From: Crassaminicella profunda
Lineage (GTDB): Bacteria > Bacillota > Clostridia > Peptostreptococcales > Thermotaleaceae
DNA: 64,000 bases
Direction of reading: 5' to 3'
Assembly (NCBI RefSeq): GCF_019884785.1
Contig: NZ_CP082326.1
Span: forward strand, 3,031,355-3,095,354
Under the pieces are notes generated by a model that was not told the DNA's origin, made no database searches, and saw nothing but the letters and a program-made list of their open reading frames with translations. Position numbers and translations under genes: made by a program. The stretch's first letter is position 1; each line of letters starts with the position of its first letter. Shown here piece after piece: positions 35,562 to 47,494 of the stretch.

Positions 35562-36857
35562 TTATATTGATTCAATTTCTTCTCTTGCAATTTCCACCCA
35601 TCTAATTACATTGTTTGGGTTGTTTCCGACCGTATGATTATCCTTCATAATCATTTCTACTATATTATTCTTAGTAATTTTAAGGGCATCTCTAATTTCT
35701 TTTCTTACAACATCCTCATTCATTTTAGTTACTGCTAAAGGAGAGGGAGATGGTTTTAAAGAATAAATATATTGATCTGTCAGTTTTTCAGACATTACTT
35801 CTTTATTAGCCCAAGGCGATACAGAAACTCTTCGTAAATTGGATACAGATTTTACAATATCAAATCTTTTATCCATAGGCTCACAACATCCATAGCAACT
35901 AAGACCAAATCTTTCCATTATTTTTTTCTGATATGGAAAGATAAAGGTTTCAAACATTTTTGGTGAAATCCCTACTGTAATTTGACTTTCTGAAAGCCCC
36001 CACATATTTTTCATCATAACTTGTCCATGAAAATCTTTACCAGGAAGCTCATCTGTAAATCCAATACCACCTGACCCTACATAAGTACCATCATTGTTTA
36101 AACTAAATAGATTATTTTTTTCTAAAAAGTCTAGTTTTTCCATAGTCCCTTTCATCAATAATTCCATTAGCTGGTGTACTTTTTCAGGATAATCATAAAA
36201 ATCAAACATCAATTTATCCATTCCTCGAAGTCTAGCATATTCATCTGTAAGTCCAACAGACCAAAACCATATGGTTTCAAGTCTTACTTCTAAAATGCCA
36301 TCAAAAATTTCATGGGCTATTTCTAATACTTTATTGGTCGTATCATAGTCAATATGAATTTTAGGTTTTGTAATCAAATCTATTTTTTCGTAATCTTCTA
36401 AAATAGTCTCAATAGCATAAGCCCCTCCATCTTGTCTATAAGAATAATTCCCAGCTATTTTACTATTAGCTACATTCCAAGGTTTTTCGGTATATACATG
36501 AGGAACATTAAAATGTGGCTCTACCACATAATCATCCTTCATCTCATTTCCCCAAAAGATTTGTTTTCTAAGATGACATTCCCAATGTCTTGCAATGCTA
36601 TTTTTACATTTGATCTGTTCATCTCTTATAATCTCATTCCAACCGTTTTCTGGATCGCAAAATACAAGTGGTCTTGTATTTTCAAGCTTATTATGCTTTG
36701 TCCAAAGCTTCTTTTTTTCTTCCATAATAGATTTTCCTGCAATTTCTGCTACTTCCTTAGCAAGCTCTCTTAGAATCCTTTTGTCTTCTTCCATAAAATA
36801 AAGATTGGTATAATCTGCTTTATTAAAATTCACTCTCACATTTAAATGTTCAAACAT
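35562..36857 (-). CDS. UroD/MetE-like methyltransferase family protein (probable substrate:corrinoid methyltransferase)
   Basis: The protein is 431 residues from ATG 36857 (GGGAGG seven bases upstream; a frame extending to 36893 crosses the operator). It resembles the uroporphyrinogen decarboxylase / cobalamin-independent methionine synthase superfamily. CYGCCEPMDKR near residue 330 may supply metal ligands. It is the first gene of the unit with the corrinoid protein, so it probably demethylates the primary substrate, by inference. The substrate cannot be read from the sequence; there is no adjacent transporter. Confidence 0.82.
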   Translation of the reverse strand: MFEHLNVRVNFNKADYTNLYFMEEDKRILRELAKEVAEIAGKSIMEEKKKLWTKHNKLENTRPLVFCDPENGWNEIIRDEQIKCKNSIARHWECHLRKQIFWGNEMKDDYVVEPHFNVPHVYTEKPWNVANSKIAGNYSYRQDGGAYAIETILEDYEKIDLITKPKIHIDYDTTNKVLEIAHEIFDGILEVRLETIWFWSVGLTDEYARLRGMDKLMFDFYDYPEKVHQLMELLMKGTMEKLDFLEKNNLFSLNNDGTYVGSGGIGFTDELPGKDFHGQVMMKNMWGLSESQITVGISPKMFETFIFPYQKKIMERFGLSCYGCCEPMDKRFDIVKSVSNLRRVSVSPWANKEVMSEKLTDQYIYSLKPSPSPLAVTKMNEDVVRKEIRDALKITKNNIVEMIMKDNHTVGNNPNNVIRWVEIAREEIESI

Positions 36858-36880
36858 ATGAAAACCTCCCTTTCTCTTTT

Positions 36881-36897
36881 TGCGTGCTCGCACTCGT
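36881..36897 (-). promoter_or_regulatory. LacI-type operator upstream of the methyltransferase unit
   Basis: TGCGTGCTCGCACTCGT is GC-rich against a strongly AT-rich background and matches 14 of 17 positions with the element at 37974-37990. It lies 13 nt upstream of the ribosome binding site of the first methyltransferase gene. Confidence 0.65.
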
Positions 36898-36933
36898 AAA
36901 ATTTAAAAATAAAACAAAAGAAAATAATAAATT

Positions 36934-37962
36934 CTAATGATCTATATTTTCTTTTGTTTTTATTTCAAGCTTTGTATGAACAACTTCACTTGCTGGTTGT
37001 TGATTTTTAAAATAATAATCAAATAAAATCTTTATAGGCAAATATCCTTGCATAAAGGGTTCTTGGGTTATTGTAAAATCTATTACTTTTTCCTTTAACA
37101 AATCTACCGTTTCAGTAATTTTATCAAAACACACAATTTTTATATCTTTTCTATTCAATTCTTTAAGTGCCTTTCCAACCCCACCTACTCCTATGCCTGT
37201 AATGTAGATAGCCTTTATATGAGGATATTTTTTCATCAAATCCATTGTCTTTTGGTATGAAGATTCATTATCTTTTATATTTTTTATGATATCTATTATT
37301 TTTATACTGGGGTATTCTTCTTTAATGATTTCTTTAAATCCTTCAACTCTTTCCTGTAAAGCTTTTATTTTTTCAATCCCTGTAATTACTGCCACATCTC
37401 CGCCATTAACTAATAACTTTCCAATGAGTTCTCCTGCAATTCGTCCACTTTTTATTAGATTTTGTCCTACAAAACACATTCTTTCTATATCTACTAAATC
37501 CGTATTAAAGGTCATTATTTTTATATTTTTTTGGGTAAGCCTTATTAATTCTTTTTTTATACTTTCTTCATTTAATGGAGATAATGCAAGGGCAGATATA
37601 TTTTGTTCCTCTAATTGTTTAATACATCGTAGTTGTTCATCTACATCTACACTATTCATAAAAATTGTCTCAATCAAAAGGCCAAAGTCTTTTAATTCCT
37701 CATAAGCTTTTTGTATACCTTCATAGACTTCATTGAAAAATGGATCCTCTTTACTTAATATAATTACCCCTATTTTTAAAGGATTTTTTTGATAGGCCAA
37801 TGCTTTTCCAGCTAAATTGGGTTTATATCCCAAATCCTGTGCTATTTTTCTTACCTTTTCTCTAACAGGTTGACTTACCCCTGGTCTATTGTTCAAAACC
37901 TTATCTACTGTTCCTCTTGAAACCTTTGCAGCTTCTGCTATTGATTTTATAGTTACTCTCAT
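36934..37962 (-). CDS. LacI-family transcriptional regulator
   Basis: The 342-residue protein has an N-terminal LacI helix-turn-helix (residues 3-25, VTIKSIAEAAKVSRGTVDKVL) and hinge (ALAYQ near 55), followed by a periplasmic-binding-protein-like sensor with an RbsR-like flavour. It is immediately upstream of the corrinoid methyltransferase unit in the same orientation. Two GC-rich near-identical sites flank the gene's two ends, indicating autoregulation and control of the downstream unit. The sensor type points to a small sugar or polyol-like effector, but this is inference. The ATG has AAGGAG upstream. Confidence 0.92.
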   Translation of the reverse strand: MRVTIKSIAEAAKVSRGTVDKVLNNRPGVSQPVREKVRKIAQDLGYKPNLAGKALAYQKNPLKIGVIILSKEDPFFNEVYEGIQKAYEELKDFGLLIETIFMNSVDVDEQLRCIKQLEEQNISALALSPLNEESIKKELIRLTQKNIKIMTFNTDLVDIERMCFVGQNLIKSGRIAGELIGKLLVNGGDVAVITGIEKIKALQERVEGFKEIIKEEYPSIKIIDIIKNIKDNESSYQKTMDLMKKYPHIKAIYITGIGVGGVGKALKELNRKDIKIVCFDKITETVDLLKEKVIDFTITQEPFMQGYLPIKILFDYYFKNQQPASEVVHTKLEIKTKENIDH

Positions 37963-37973
37963 ATTTTTCTCCT

Positions 37974-37990
37974 TGCGTGCACGTGCTCGT
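37974..37990 (-). promoter_or_regulatory. LacI-type operator at the regulator's own promoter
   Basis: TGCGTGCACGTGCTCGT contains the perfect palindrome GCACGTGC and lies 15 bases downstream of a strong predicted promoter, overlapping the untranslated leader. The position is typical of autorepression. Confidence 0.65.
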
Positions 37991-38005
37991 TATTCTTATG
38001 TATTC

Positions 38006-38034
38006 ATAATATAACATTGTTTTTCATATTGCAA
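38006..38034 (-). promoter_or_regulatory. Predicted sigma-A promoter of the LacI-type gene
   Basis: On the minus strand TTGCAA and TATTAT are separated by 17 nt. Confidence 0.6.
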
Positions 38035-38189
38035 TACAAATTTATAATTTTTTGACAAATTCCAGTTATATTTCATTTCGTCTCAAATAGAAAGGTTACA
38101 ATATCAAAATGGTATTCGTATAAATGTGTAACCTCGAAAAATAATATGTTAAAATGAGAATAAGAAAGAAAAAGGGTTGGAGGGTTATT

Positions 38190-39338
38190 ATGTTTTCCTT
38201 TTATAAAAATCTTTTTCATCCTGTTTTACCTCAACACAAACAGGAGTTTTTTCACAAAAAATTTATGCATAATAATTTGAGCATATTGTGTTTATCAATT
38301 TTTTTGACCATAGAGCAGATATATTATGGTTTATATGTGCGAGAATCAGGGAGTCTCCTTCAAAAAATTCATTTTTTTACTGCTATAATTATGTTCATTT
38401 ATGTTATTACAAGTATATATATACAAACAAAAAAGCCTATTTCTATCTCTCTAATTTATAAAGTTTATGAGATTAGTTTTGGTTTTTATGGTTTTTTAAT
38501 TGCAATCATGAGAGCTCTACTAGCACAAAATCATATTTTTCCACTGCCTACCATATACATTGCCGTACTTTATGGGTTTGCTGTAATTTTTTACTTTCAT
38601 CCCTTCAAAAGCTTTTTTATTTATGGAATCAGTAGTTCAATTTTAATTATAGCATTGCCAATATTTCAACCCACTCTTATGAAGAGTAGCTACATACAAG
38701 ATACTTTGTCTAATAATATGATTGCTTGGATTGCCTCAGTAATTAATTATCGAAAATATGTAAAAGAATTTATGGCTCAAAAAATTATTAACAAAAATAA
38801 TCAAGAGCTTAAAGAAAAGACCTTTCAAATTCAAAAAATGAATGAACAATTAAAAGAACTTTCAACAAGAGATGGATTAACAAACATTTACAACCGCCGA
38901 AAATTAGATGAAGTTTTAGCGTATGAATATAATAGAGCTAACAGGCATTGCAAAGCATTTTCCGTTATTCTATTGGATTTAGATTTATTTAAATCTGTTA
39001 ATGATACCTATGGACATAATATAGGGGATAAAGTATTAATTGACACAGCTGAAATATTAAAAAATAATATTCGGAGGAGTGATATGGTGGGTAGATGGGG
39101 TGGAGAAGAATTTTTGATTGTTTGCCCTAATACTAATATTCATCAAGCATTATGTATATCAGAAAAATTAAGAAAAGAAATTGAAACTCACAAATTTCCT
39201 GTTGCAAATAAAAGAACGAGTAGCTTTGGTGTGGCATCTTATCAAAAAGGAGATACCATTGATGATTTAATAAGTAGAGCTGATAAAGGATTATATCAAG
39301 CGAAAGAAAATGGAAGAAATAGGGTTGAAATTGTATAG
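38190..39338 (+). CDS. Membrane-bound diguanylate cyclase (GGDEF)
   Basis: The protein is 382 residues from ATG 38190 (GGAGGG five bases upstream). About five to six membrane helices (residues 30-190) lead to a short coiled coil and a GGDEF domain. The signature reads GGEEF near residue 304, with DLDLFKSVNDTYGH upstream and an inhibitory RRSD site five residues before the motif, so it should be active and product-inhibited. It produces c-di-GMP from two GTP. No sensor domain beyond the membrane part is recognisable. A c-di-GMP riboswitch lies 22 kb away, and guaBA for GTP synthesis is the next locus. Confidence 0.93.
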   Translation: MFSFYKNLFHPVLPQHKQEFFHKKFMHNNLSILCLSIFLTIEQIYYGLYVRESGSLLQKIHFFTAIIMFIYVITSIYIQTKKPISISLIYKVYEISFGFYGFLIAIMRALLAQNHIFPLPTIYIAVLYGFAVIFYFHPFKSFFIYGISSSILIIALPIFQPTLMKSSYIQDTLSNNMIAWIASVINYRKYVKEFMAQKIINKNNQELKEKTFQIQKMNEQLKELSTRDGLTNIYNRRKLDEVLAYEYNRANRHCKAFSVILLDLDLFKSVNDTYGHNIGDKVLIDTAEILKNNIRRSDMVGRWGGEEFLIVCPNTNIHQALCISEKLRKEIETHKFPVANKRTSSFGVASYQKGDTIDDLISRADKGLYQAKENGRNRVEIV

Positions 39339-39355
39339 AAAACAGATTCATCAAA

Positions 39356-39407
39356 AATAGGTAGCTATGATTGTCTAACTTTTAGTTAAAATCATAACTA
39401 CCTATTT
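39356..39407. terminator. Bidirectional terminator between the GGDEF gene and guaA
   Basis: The 17-18 bp arms (AATAGGTAG... / ...CTACCTATT) contain one mismatch and lie between convergent genes. Confidence 0.8.
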
Positions 39408-39439
39408 ATTTTAAATTCTATATTTCAGTGTTTTAACCC

Positions 39440-40975
39440 CTACTCCCACTCAATCGTTGAAGGTGGCTTACTTGTTATATCATAAACGATTCTATTTACA
39501 TGATCTACTTCATTAACAATTCTATTTGAAATTTTCTCAAGTACTTCATAAGGAATTCTCGCCCAGTCACTAGTCATACCATCACTACTTGTTACAGCTC
39601 TTAATGCTACTGCATGAGAGTATGTTCTTTCATCTCCCATTACCCCAACACTTTTGATGTTTGGCAACGCTGTGAAGTATTGCCAAATCTCTCTATGAAG
39701 ATTTGCTTTTCTTATTTCTTCTCTAAAAATAGCATCTGATTCTCTTACGATATGAAGCTTATCCTCTGTGATTTCACCAAGAACTCTGATAGCAAGTCCT
39801 GGTCCTGGGAAAGGCTGTCTCCATACTACTTCTTCTGGAATCTCTAATTCTTCTCCAACTTTTCTTACCTCATCTTTAAATAATTGTCTTAGAGGCTCTA
39901 TTAAAGAAAATTGTATGTCTTCTGGTAGTCCACCTACATTGTGATGACTTTTAATAACAGATGCTGTATCCGTTCCACTTTCAATAACATCTGGGTAAAC
40001 TGTTCCTTGTACAAGATAATCAATTTGTCCAATTTTTGAAGATTCTTCTTCGAATACACGAATAAATTCTTCTCCAATAATTTTTCTCTTTGTTTCAGGA
40101 TCTGTTACTCCTTTTAGTTTTCCTAAGAATCTTTCTTGAGCATTCACTCTTATTAAATTCATATGGAACTTTTCTTTAAAAAGTTGTTCTACTTGATCTC
40201 CTTCGTTCTTTCTAAGAAGTCCATGATCTACAAAGATACAAGTTAATTGATCCCCTATTGCTTTATGTACCATTACTGCTGCAACAGATGAATCTACTCC
40301 TCCTGATAATGCACATAGTACCTTTTTATCTCCAACTTTTTCTCTGATTTCTTTAATACTTTGATTTGTGAAATCATGCATATCCCAATCTCCACTGCAT
40401 CCACATACTTCATATAGGAAGTTCTTGATCATTTCTCTTCCCTTTTCAGAATGCTCTACCTCTGGATGGAATTGAACTGCATATAATTTTTTTTCAGCAT
40501 TTCTCATGGCTGCTACTGGACAATGGTCTGTGATAGCTGTAACTTCAAAACCTTCTGGTGCTACTTCTATATAATCCGTATGACTCATCCAGCCCTTTGA
40601 ATTATTCTCAATATCTACAAATATACCTTCTTTGTTCTTTATGTTTAATTCAACTCTTCCGTATTCACGAGTCTTAGCTTTGGTTACTTTTCCCCCAAAT
40701 AAATGAGCCATTAACTGTCCACCATAGCAAATTCCTAAAACTGGAATTCCTAGTTCAAATATTTCTTTTCCAATTGTAGGGGATTTTTCAGCATATACAC
40801 TAGCAGGTCCACCAGTAAAAATAATTCCCTTTGGATTTTTTTCTTTTATTTTTTCTAAAGGTGTCTTATAAGAAACAACTTCGCAATATACATTTTGTTC
40901 CCTTACACGTCTTGCAATTAACTCCTTATATTGCCCACCAAAATCTATCACAAGTACTAATTCATGGCTTTTCAT
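39440..40975 (-). CDS. guaA: GMP synthase (glutamine-hydrolysing)
   Basis: The 511-residue protein has an N-terminal class-I glutamine amidotransferase domain with Cys in GICYGGQ and a His-x-Glu in VQFHPEVEH. The ATP-pyrophosphatase core has [10 protein letters not shown] near residue 225, and the dimerisation domain ends [17 protein letters not shown]. It aminates XMP to GMP with ATP. It follows guaB by 10 nt in an operon controlled by a guanine riboswitch. Confidence 0.97.
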   Translation of the reverse strand: MKSHELVLVIDFGGQYKELIARRVREQNVYCEVVSYKTPLEKIKEKNPKGIIFTGGPASVYAEKSPTIGKEIFELGIPVLGICYGGQLMAHLFGGKVTKAKTREYGRVELNIKNKEGIFVDIENNSKGWMSHTDYIEVAPEGFEVTAITDHCPVAAMRNAEKKLYAVQFHPEVEHSEKGREMIKNFLYEVCGCSGDWDMHDFTNQSIKEIREKVGDKKVLCALSGGVDSSVAAVMVHKAIGDQLTCIFVDHGLLRKNEGDQVEQLFKEKFHMNLIRVNAQERFLGKLKGVTDPETKRKIIGEEFIRVFEEESSKIGQIDYLVQGTVYPDVIESGTDTASVIKSHHNVGGLPEDIQFSLIEPLRQLFKDEVRKVGEELEIPEEVVWRQPFPGPGLAIRVLGEITEDKLHIVRESDAIFREEIRKANLHREIWQYFTALPNIKSVGVMGDERTYSHAVALRAVTSSDGMTSDWARIPYEVLEKISNRIVNEVDHVNRIVYDITSKPPSTIEWE

Positions 40976-40985
40976 AACGTCCTCC

Positions 40986-42476
<1,491 letters not shown>

Positions 42477-42501
42477 TCATTATATTTTTTCCAATGTATA
42501 C

Positions 42502-42546
42502 AAAAAAATCCATGCATTATTTCAAGAGTGAAATTATTACATAGAT
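42502..42546 (-). terminator. Riboswitch-controlled terminator upstream of guaB
   Basis: On the minus strand a long stem (42529-42546 with 42508-42524, G-U pairs and one bulge) is followed by seven T residues. An alternative 14-bp antiterminator pairs GAGTGGAATTATTA, which begins in the aptamer's 3' P1 strand, with TAATAATTTCACTC inside the terminator's 5' arm. Confidence 0.8.
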
Positions 42547-42583
42547 TATCGACAAAACCATTTTCTGGTTTATAATAATTCCA

Positions 42584-42650
42584 CTCATAGTCAGATCATT
42601 TACGGTGACCTTGTAGAAACACCCAAGCCATATTCTTGAATATATATGAG
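42584..42650 (-). ncRNA. Guanine (purine) riboswitch aptamer of guaBA
   Basis: On the minus strand the aptamer reads CTCATATATA, ...AATATGGCTTGGG, GTTTCTACAAGG, TCACCGTAAATGA, TCTGACTATGAG, matching the purine riboswitch fold. The nucleotide that decides ligand choice is C (GACTAT), predicting guanine/hypoxanthine rather than adenine. Confidence 0.93.
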
Positions 42651-42820
42651 AGGTACCAATATTTATATTTCTCTATAAAGTATCAAATATTCAACATCCT
42701 GTCAATATAGATTGAGGGAAATTAACATATTCGGAATATTCCAACGTATGGCTTTCGTTGATTATTTGGTATATAATGTATATGCTTCAATATATTTCAT
42801 TTCTGAAAGGAGTGTATTTT

Positions 42821-42982
42821 ATGATGTCTGGTATGCCAAGTATATTTGTCCTCATCTATTTAGGTTTTATGATTTACATGATTTATCTTTTCCATACATT
42901 AGCCATTTCTAATAAACAGATTGCTCAATCTCTGGAAAAGTTAGTTGAAAAAATTGATCAAATAAATCCAAAAAAAGAATAG
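42821..42982 (+). CDS. Small single-pass membrane protein (53 aa)
   Basis: The 53-residue protein has one transmembrane segment (about residues 6-27, SIFVLIYLGFMIYMIYLF) and a short polar helical tail (KQIAQSLEKLVEKIDQI). I set the start at ATG 42821, eight bases after AAAGGAG; the longer upstream frame crosses the promoter (TATAAT near 42774). No family is recognised. It ends before a strong terminator shared with a convergent small gene. Confidence 0.65.
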   Translation: MMSGMPSIFVLIYLGFMIYMIYLFHTLAISNKQIAQSLEKLVEKIDQINPKKE

Positions 42983-43036
42983 ACTTGTTATTTCCTATTT
43001 TATCTAATTTTTCTTCTTTATTCAACAAAATTATAT

Positions 43037-43078
43037 AAAAAGCAGTGAAGTGTTTTTACAATCACTTCACTGCTTTTT
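43037..43078. terminator. Bidirectional terminator between two small convergent genes
   Basis: The 16-bp perfect stem AAAAAGCAGTGAAGTG/CACTTCACTGCTTTTT overlaps the stop codon of the minus-strand 58-aa gene. Confidence 0.9.
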
Positions 43079-43243
43079 ATCATTTTCTAATTGATTTTCT
43101 AAGTCATCTGGTGGAATAGCTCCTGTATCCTCTCCATAAAGAACATTTTCTGGCATTTGATTTAATATTTTAGTATTTGTTGCTGTATCTTTCGATTTTT
43201 TTCTATGAAATCCTTTAAAAACTTTATTAATAAAACCATTCAT
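43067..43243 (-). CDS. Small hypothetical protein (58 aa)
   Basis: The 58-residue frame reads MNGFINKVFKGFHRKK at the start, with a DTGAIPPDDLENQ motif near the C-terminus. The ATG at 43243 has AGGAGGA seven bases upstream, and the stop lies inside a perfect terminator. These signals indicate a real gene. The basic amphipathic N-terminus and acidic C-terminus resemble the 60-aa protein encoded at 29030-29212 in general layout only. No family is recognised. Confidence 0.6.
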   Translation of the reverse strand: MNGFINKVFKGFHRKKSKDTATNTKILNQMPENVLYGEDTGAIPPDDLENQLENDKKQ

Positions 43244-43408
43244 GCATGGATCCTCCTAAAATATTATTTATGATTATTCTTAGTTTTTCCCATTTGTTCA
43301 TCTTTATGTATTCTCACATATTTTTTACATGCTATATCTTTTATCTTAAATTCAAATAATAATTTCGTAAGCCTATTAATAAACCTTTTAAAAGGAGGAA
43401 TATGGATT

Positions 43409-43636
43409 ATGGCAATGAACAATCAAACTACTACTAATACGAAGCCTCAATTGGATGCATCAAATTTAAAGGTCTTAGAAGACCAATTAAACTATGAATG
43501 TATGCTCAACAAAAAATTCAGCCAATATGCTGAATATTGTACAGACACACAACTTAAAAATGTTTGTCAGCAAGGTGCTCAAAAACACAATCAAAACTAT
43601 ACAGACCTATTAAATTATCTAAATTCTCATCAATAA
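43409..43636 (+). CDS. CotF-like spore coat protein, short form
   Basis: The 75-residue protein has a ferritin-like helical half (KVLEDQLNYECMLNKKFSQY, then CTDTQLKNVCQQGAQKHNQN) of the type seen in CotF-family spore coat proteins of clostridia. It is followed 28 nt later by a second member, and each carries half of a four-helix bundle. AAAAGGAGG is nine bases before the ATG. A role in the spore coat is inferred from family. Confidence 0.78.
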   Translation: MAMNNQTTTNTKPQLDASNLKVLEDQLNYECMLNKKFSQYAEYCTDTQLKNVCQQGAQKHNQNYTDLLNYLNSHQ

Positions 43637-43664
43637 TCAAACCATAATAAAGGAGGATTCTTTC

Positions 43665-43943
43665 ATGGCACATCAAGCAAGTTTTACTGAAAAGGAATTA
43701 ATGAATGACTTATTAATGTCTGAAAAACAAGTTGCTTCTGCTTATACTACAGGGATCACAGAAAGTTCTTGTACAAATTTAAGAAACGTCTTAATGCAAT
43801 GTGAGCATAATGTCCTATGCAATCAAGAATCAGTTTTTCAAGCCATGAATCAAAGAGGTTGGTATGCAGTAAAAAAAGCTGCTAGTCAAGACGTACAAAG
43901 TGCAAAGGGTAAATTCAATCAAATGCAGCATGAATTAAGATAA
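43665..43943 (+). CDS. CotF-family spore coat protein
   Basis: The 92-residue protein contains the coat F domain (FTEKELMNDLLMSEKQVASAY near the N-terminus, CEHNVLCNQESVFQAMNQRG later, followed by a WYAVKKA segment). It forms a two-gene unit with the preceding short homologue. AAAGGAGGA precedes the ATG. Its presence indicates an endospore former. Confidence 0.9.
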   Translation: MAHQASFTEKELMNDLLMSEKQVASAYTTGITESSCTNLRNVLMQCEHNVLCNQESVFQAMNQRGWYAVKKAASQDVQSAKGKFNQMQHELR

Positions 43944-43956
43944 ATTTTAATAAAAA

Positions 43957-43986
43957 AGAGAGGATAGCTTTTATGCTATCCTCTCT
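43957..43986 (-). terminator. groEL terminator
   Basis: The 12-bp stem AGAGAGGATAGC/GCTATCCTCTCT is followed on the minus strand by TTTTTT. Confidence 0.85.
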
Positions 43987-44002
43987 CATTGATTGTACTT
44001 GA

Positions 44003-45646
<1,644 letters not shown>

Positions 45647-45668
45647 CTAATTATGTAATCGATTTTTA

Positions 45669-45953
45669 TTACTCAACAACTGCTAAAATATCATTTTGTC
45701 TTAAAATGGTATACTCAACACCTTCATATTTCACTTCTGTTCCTGCATATTTAGAGAAAATTACTCTTTCTCCTACTTTCACTTCCATTTGCACTTCTTT
45801 TCCATCTACCATTCCACCTGGTCCTACAGCTACAACTTCAGCCATTTGTGGTTGTTCCTTTGCTTGTGTTGGAAGAACTATACCGCTTTTTGTCTTTTCT
45901 TCTGCTTCAAGTTTCTTAATTACTACTCTGTCACCTAATGGTTTAATATTCAT
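45669..45953 (-). CDS. groES: Co-chaperonin GroES
   Basis: The 94-residue GroES begins [13 protein letters not shown], carries the mobile loop near residues 17-32 (KTKSGIVLP) and ends NDILAVVE. It is the first gene of the groESL operon, under a CIRCE element. Confidence 0.98.
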   Translation of the reverse strand: MNIKPLGDRVVIKKLEAEEKTKSGIVLPTQAKEQPQMAEVVAVGPGGMVDGKEVQMEVKVGERVIFSKYAGTEVKYEGVEYTILRQNDILAVVE

Positions 45954-46298
45954 GAGTAACCCTCCTTGACTATATTTAAATTATAATTCTTTTATTTTTG
46001 TTAGCACTCACTAAGGTTGAGTGCTAATTATAATGTATTATATCTATATCTATTAATCAAATCCTATTTTACCATATTTTAAAGCCACATTCCCTATTTT
46101 ATTCATCTATCCAAAATTTTATTCCACTTTTTCAAGAAATCTATGTATTTCTTTTATTTTCTCGTGTTTTCTTCTTATAGATAAATATATTCTAAAAATA
46201 AACACATTTTCAAGATAGATAAAGCTATTTTCTCTACTCATAACATCAACAAATTTCTAAAATGTTATACTTTCCTAATAAATAAAAAATTAATCATA
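45954..46298. other. groESL promoter region and AT-rich spacer
   Basis: It contains the CIRCE element at 46001-46027. The remaining sequence to the dinB end is AT-rich without a credible gene. Confidence 0.5.
46001..46027 (-). promoter_or_regulatory. CIRCE element (HrcA operator)
   Basis: TTAGCACTC-N9-GAGTGCTAA is a perfect 9-bp inverted repeat, the standard HrcA-binding heat-shock operator of groESL. Confidence 0.97.
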
Positions 46299-47339
46299 CT
46301 ATAAAAAGGATAACTGCTCTGTTTTCTGATCAGAAAAATTTGATACAGTTAGCCCAATCAATCTTATGGCTTTATTCATTTTCACTTCATCTAAAATATC
46401 CGAAGCAATATTGTATATTTCTTCACTTGAATAAATATACTCATGAATGGTTCTACTTTTTGTATGATTTTCAAAGTCTGAAGTTTTCATCTTGACTGTA
46501 ATCGTTTTTGCTAATACTTTTTTCATCCCCATTATATTTGAAATTTCTTTTGAAAATTGTTTCAAATATTCTCTTAAACAATCCCTATCCTGTGTATCTT
46601 CTTTGAATGTTGTCTCTCGTCCTATTGATTTTCTTTCTCTTCTAGGTTCTACCCCTCTATAGTCTATACCTCTAATTCGGTCATATATTTCAAGTCCTTG
46701 CTTTCCATGATAGTCCATCAAGTACGCCTTTGGAAGTTTCAGTAAATCTTCTATTGTAAATATTCCTATATTATTTAATTTTTTAGCAGACTTTTTCCCT
46801 ATTCCATATACGGCTCTAATAGGTAGGGGTTTTAAAATATCTGGTAGCATCTCCTTTTTAATCACCTTTAATCCATCAGGTTTATTCCAATCAGAAGCCA
46901 ATTTAGCTAAAAATTTATTGTAAGAAATACCTATCGATAAAGTTAACCCTGTTCTTTTCATTACTTCCTCTTTTATATAATTAGCTATTATCGTAGGCTT
47001 TTTATCTAAATCTGTAACATCTAAGTATGCTTCATCTATAGATAAAGGTTCTACACGATCAGTCACTTCATAAAATATTGTGAAAACTTCCCTAGATACT
47101 TCTTTATATCTCTTCATCCTTACTGGCAAAAATATGCCATGGGGACATTTTTTTTTAGCCATAAATCCAGGCATAGCAGAACTGACACCATATTTTCTCG
47201 CCTCATATGAACAGGTACATACAACCCCTCTATTACTTTGTCCACCCACAATCACAGGCTTACCCTTAAGCTCTGGATGATCCCGTTGCTCCACAGAAGC
47301 AAAAAAAGCATCTAAATCTACATGTATAATATTCCTCAA
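46299..47339 (-). CDS. dinB: DNA polymerase IV (Y family)
   Basis: The protein is about 346 residues and carries out translesion synthesis. The catalytic residues are in IIHVDLDAFFASVEQ and, near residue 100, PLSIDEAYLDVT, with the little-finger and helix-hairpin-helix regions following (YGIGKKSAKKLNNIGIFTI). Two starts are possible. TTG at 47339 has GAGGTG nine bases upstream, which I prefer; GTG at 47351 overlaps that site. No LexA-like box is evident upstream by eye. Confidence 0.92.
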   Translation of the reverse strand: MRNIIHVDLDAFFASVEQRDHPELKGKPVIVGGQSNRGVVCTCSYEARKYGVSSAMPGFMAKKKCPHGIFLPVRMKRYKEVSREVFTIFYEVTDRVEPLSIDEAYLDVTDLDKKPTIIANYIKEEVMKRTGLTLSIGISYNKFLAKLASDWNKPDGLKVIKKEMLPDILKPLPIRAVYGIGKKSAKKLNNIGIFTIEDLLKLPKAYLMDYHGKQGLEIYDRIRGIDYRGVEPRRERKSIGRETTFKEDTQDRDCLREYLKQFSKEISNIMGMKKVLAKTITVKMKTSDFENHTKSRTIHEYIYSSEEIYNIASDILDEVKMNKAIRLIGLTVSNFSDQKTEQLSFL

Positions 47340-47494
47340 AGATATAGTCACCTCATCTTACTAATCGTTATTTCTATCATTAACGAAGTATGATAATACT
47401 ATTTTACATGAAAGTGTTTTTGAATGATACCTTTTAATAGATTATTCTAGATTCAAAAGCTTTTTTATACAATTAAATTACCATTTTCTATATT

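Noticed and set aside
43300-43408. Sporulation-sigma promoter before the CotF-like genes
   Set aside because: CATGCTATA resembles a -10 but no correctly spaced -35 was found.
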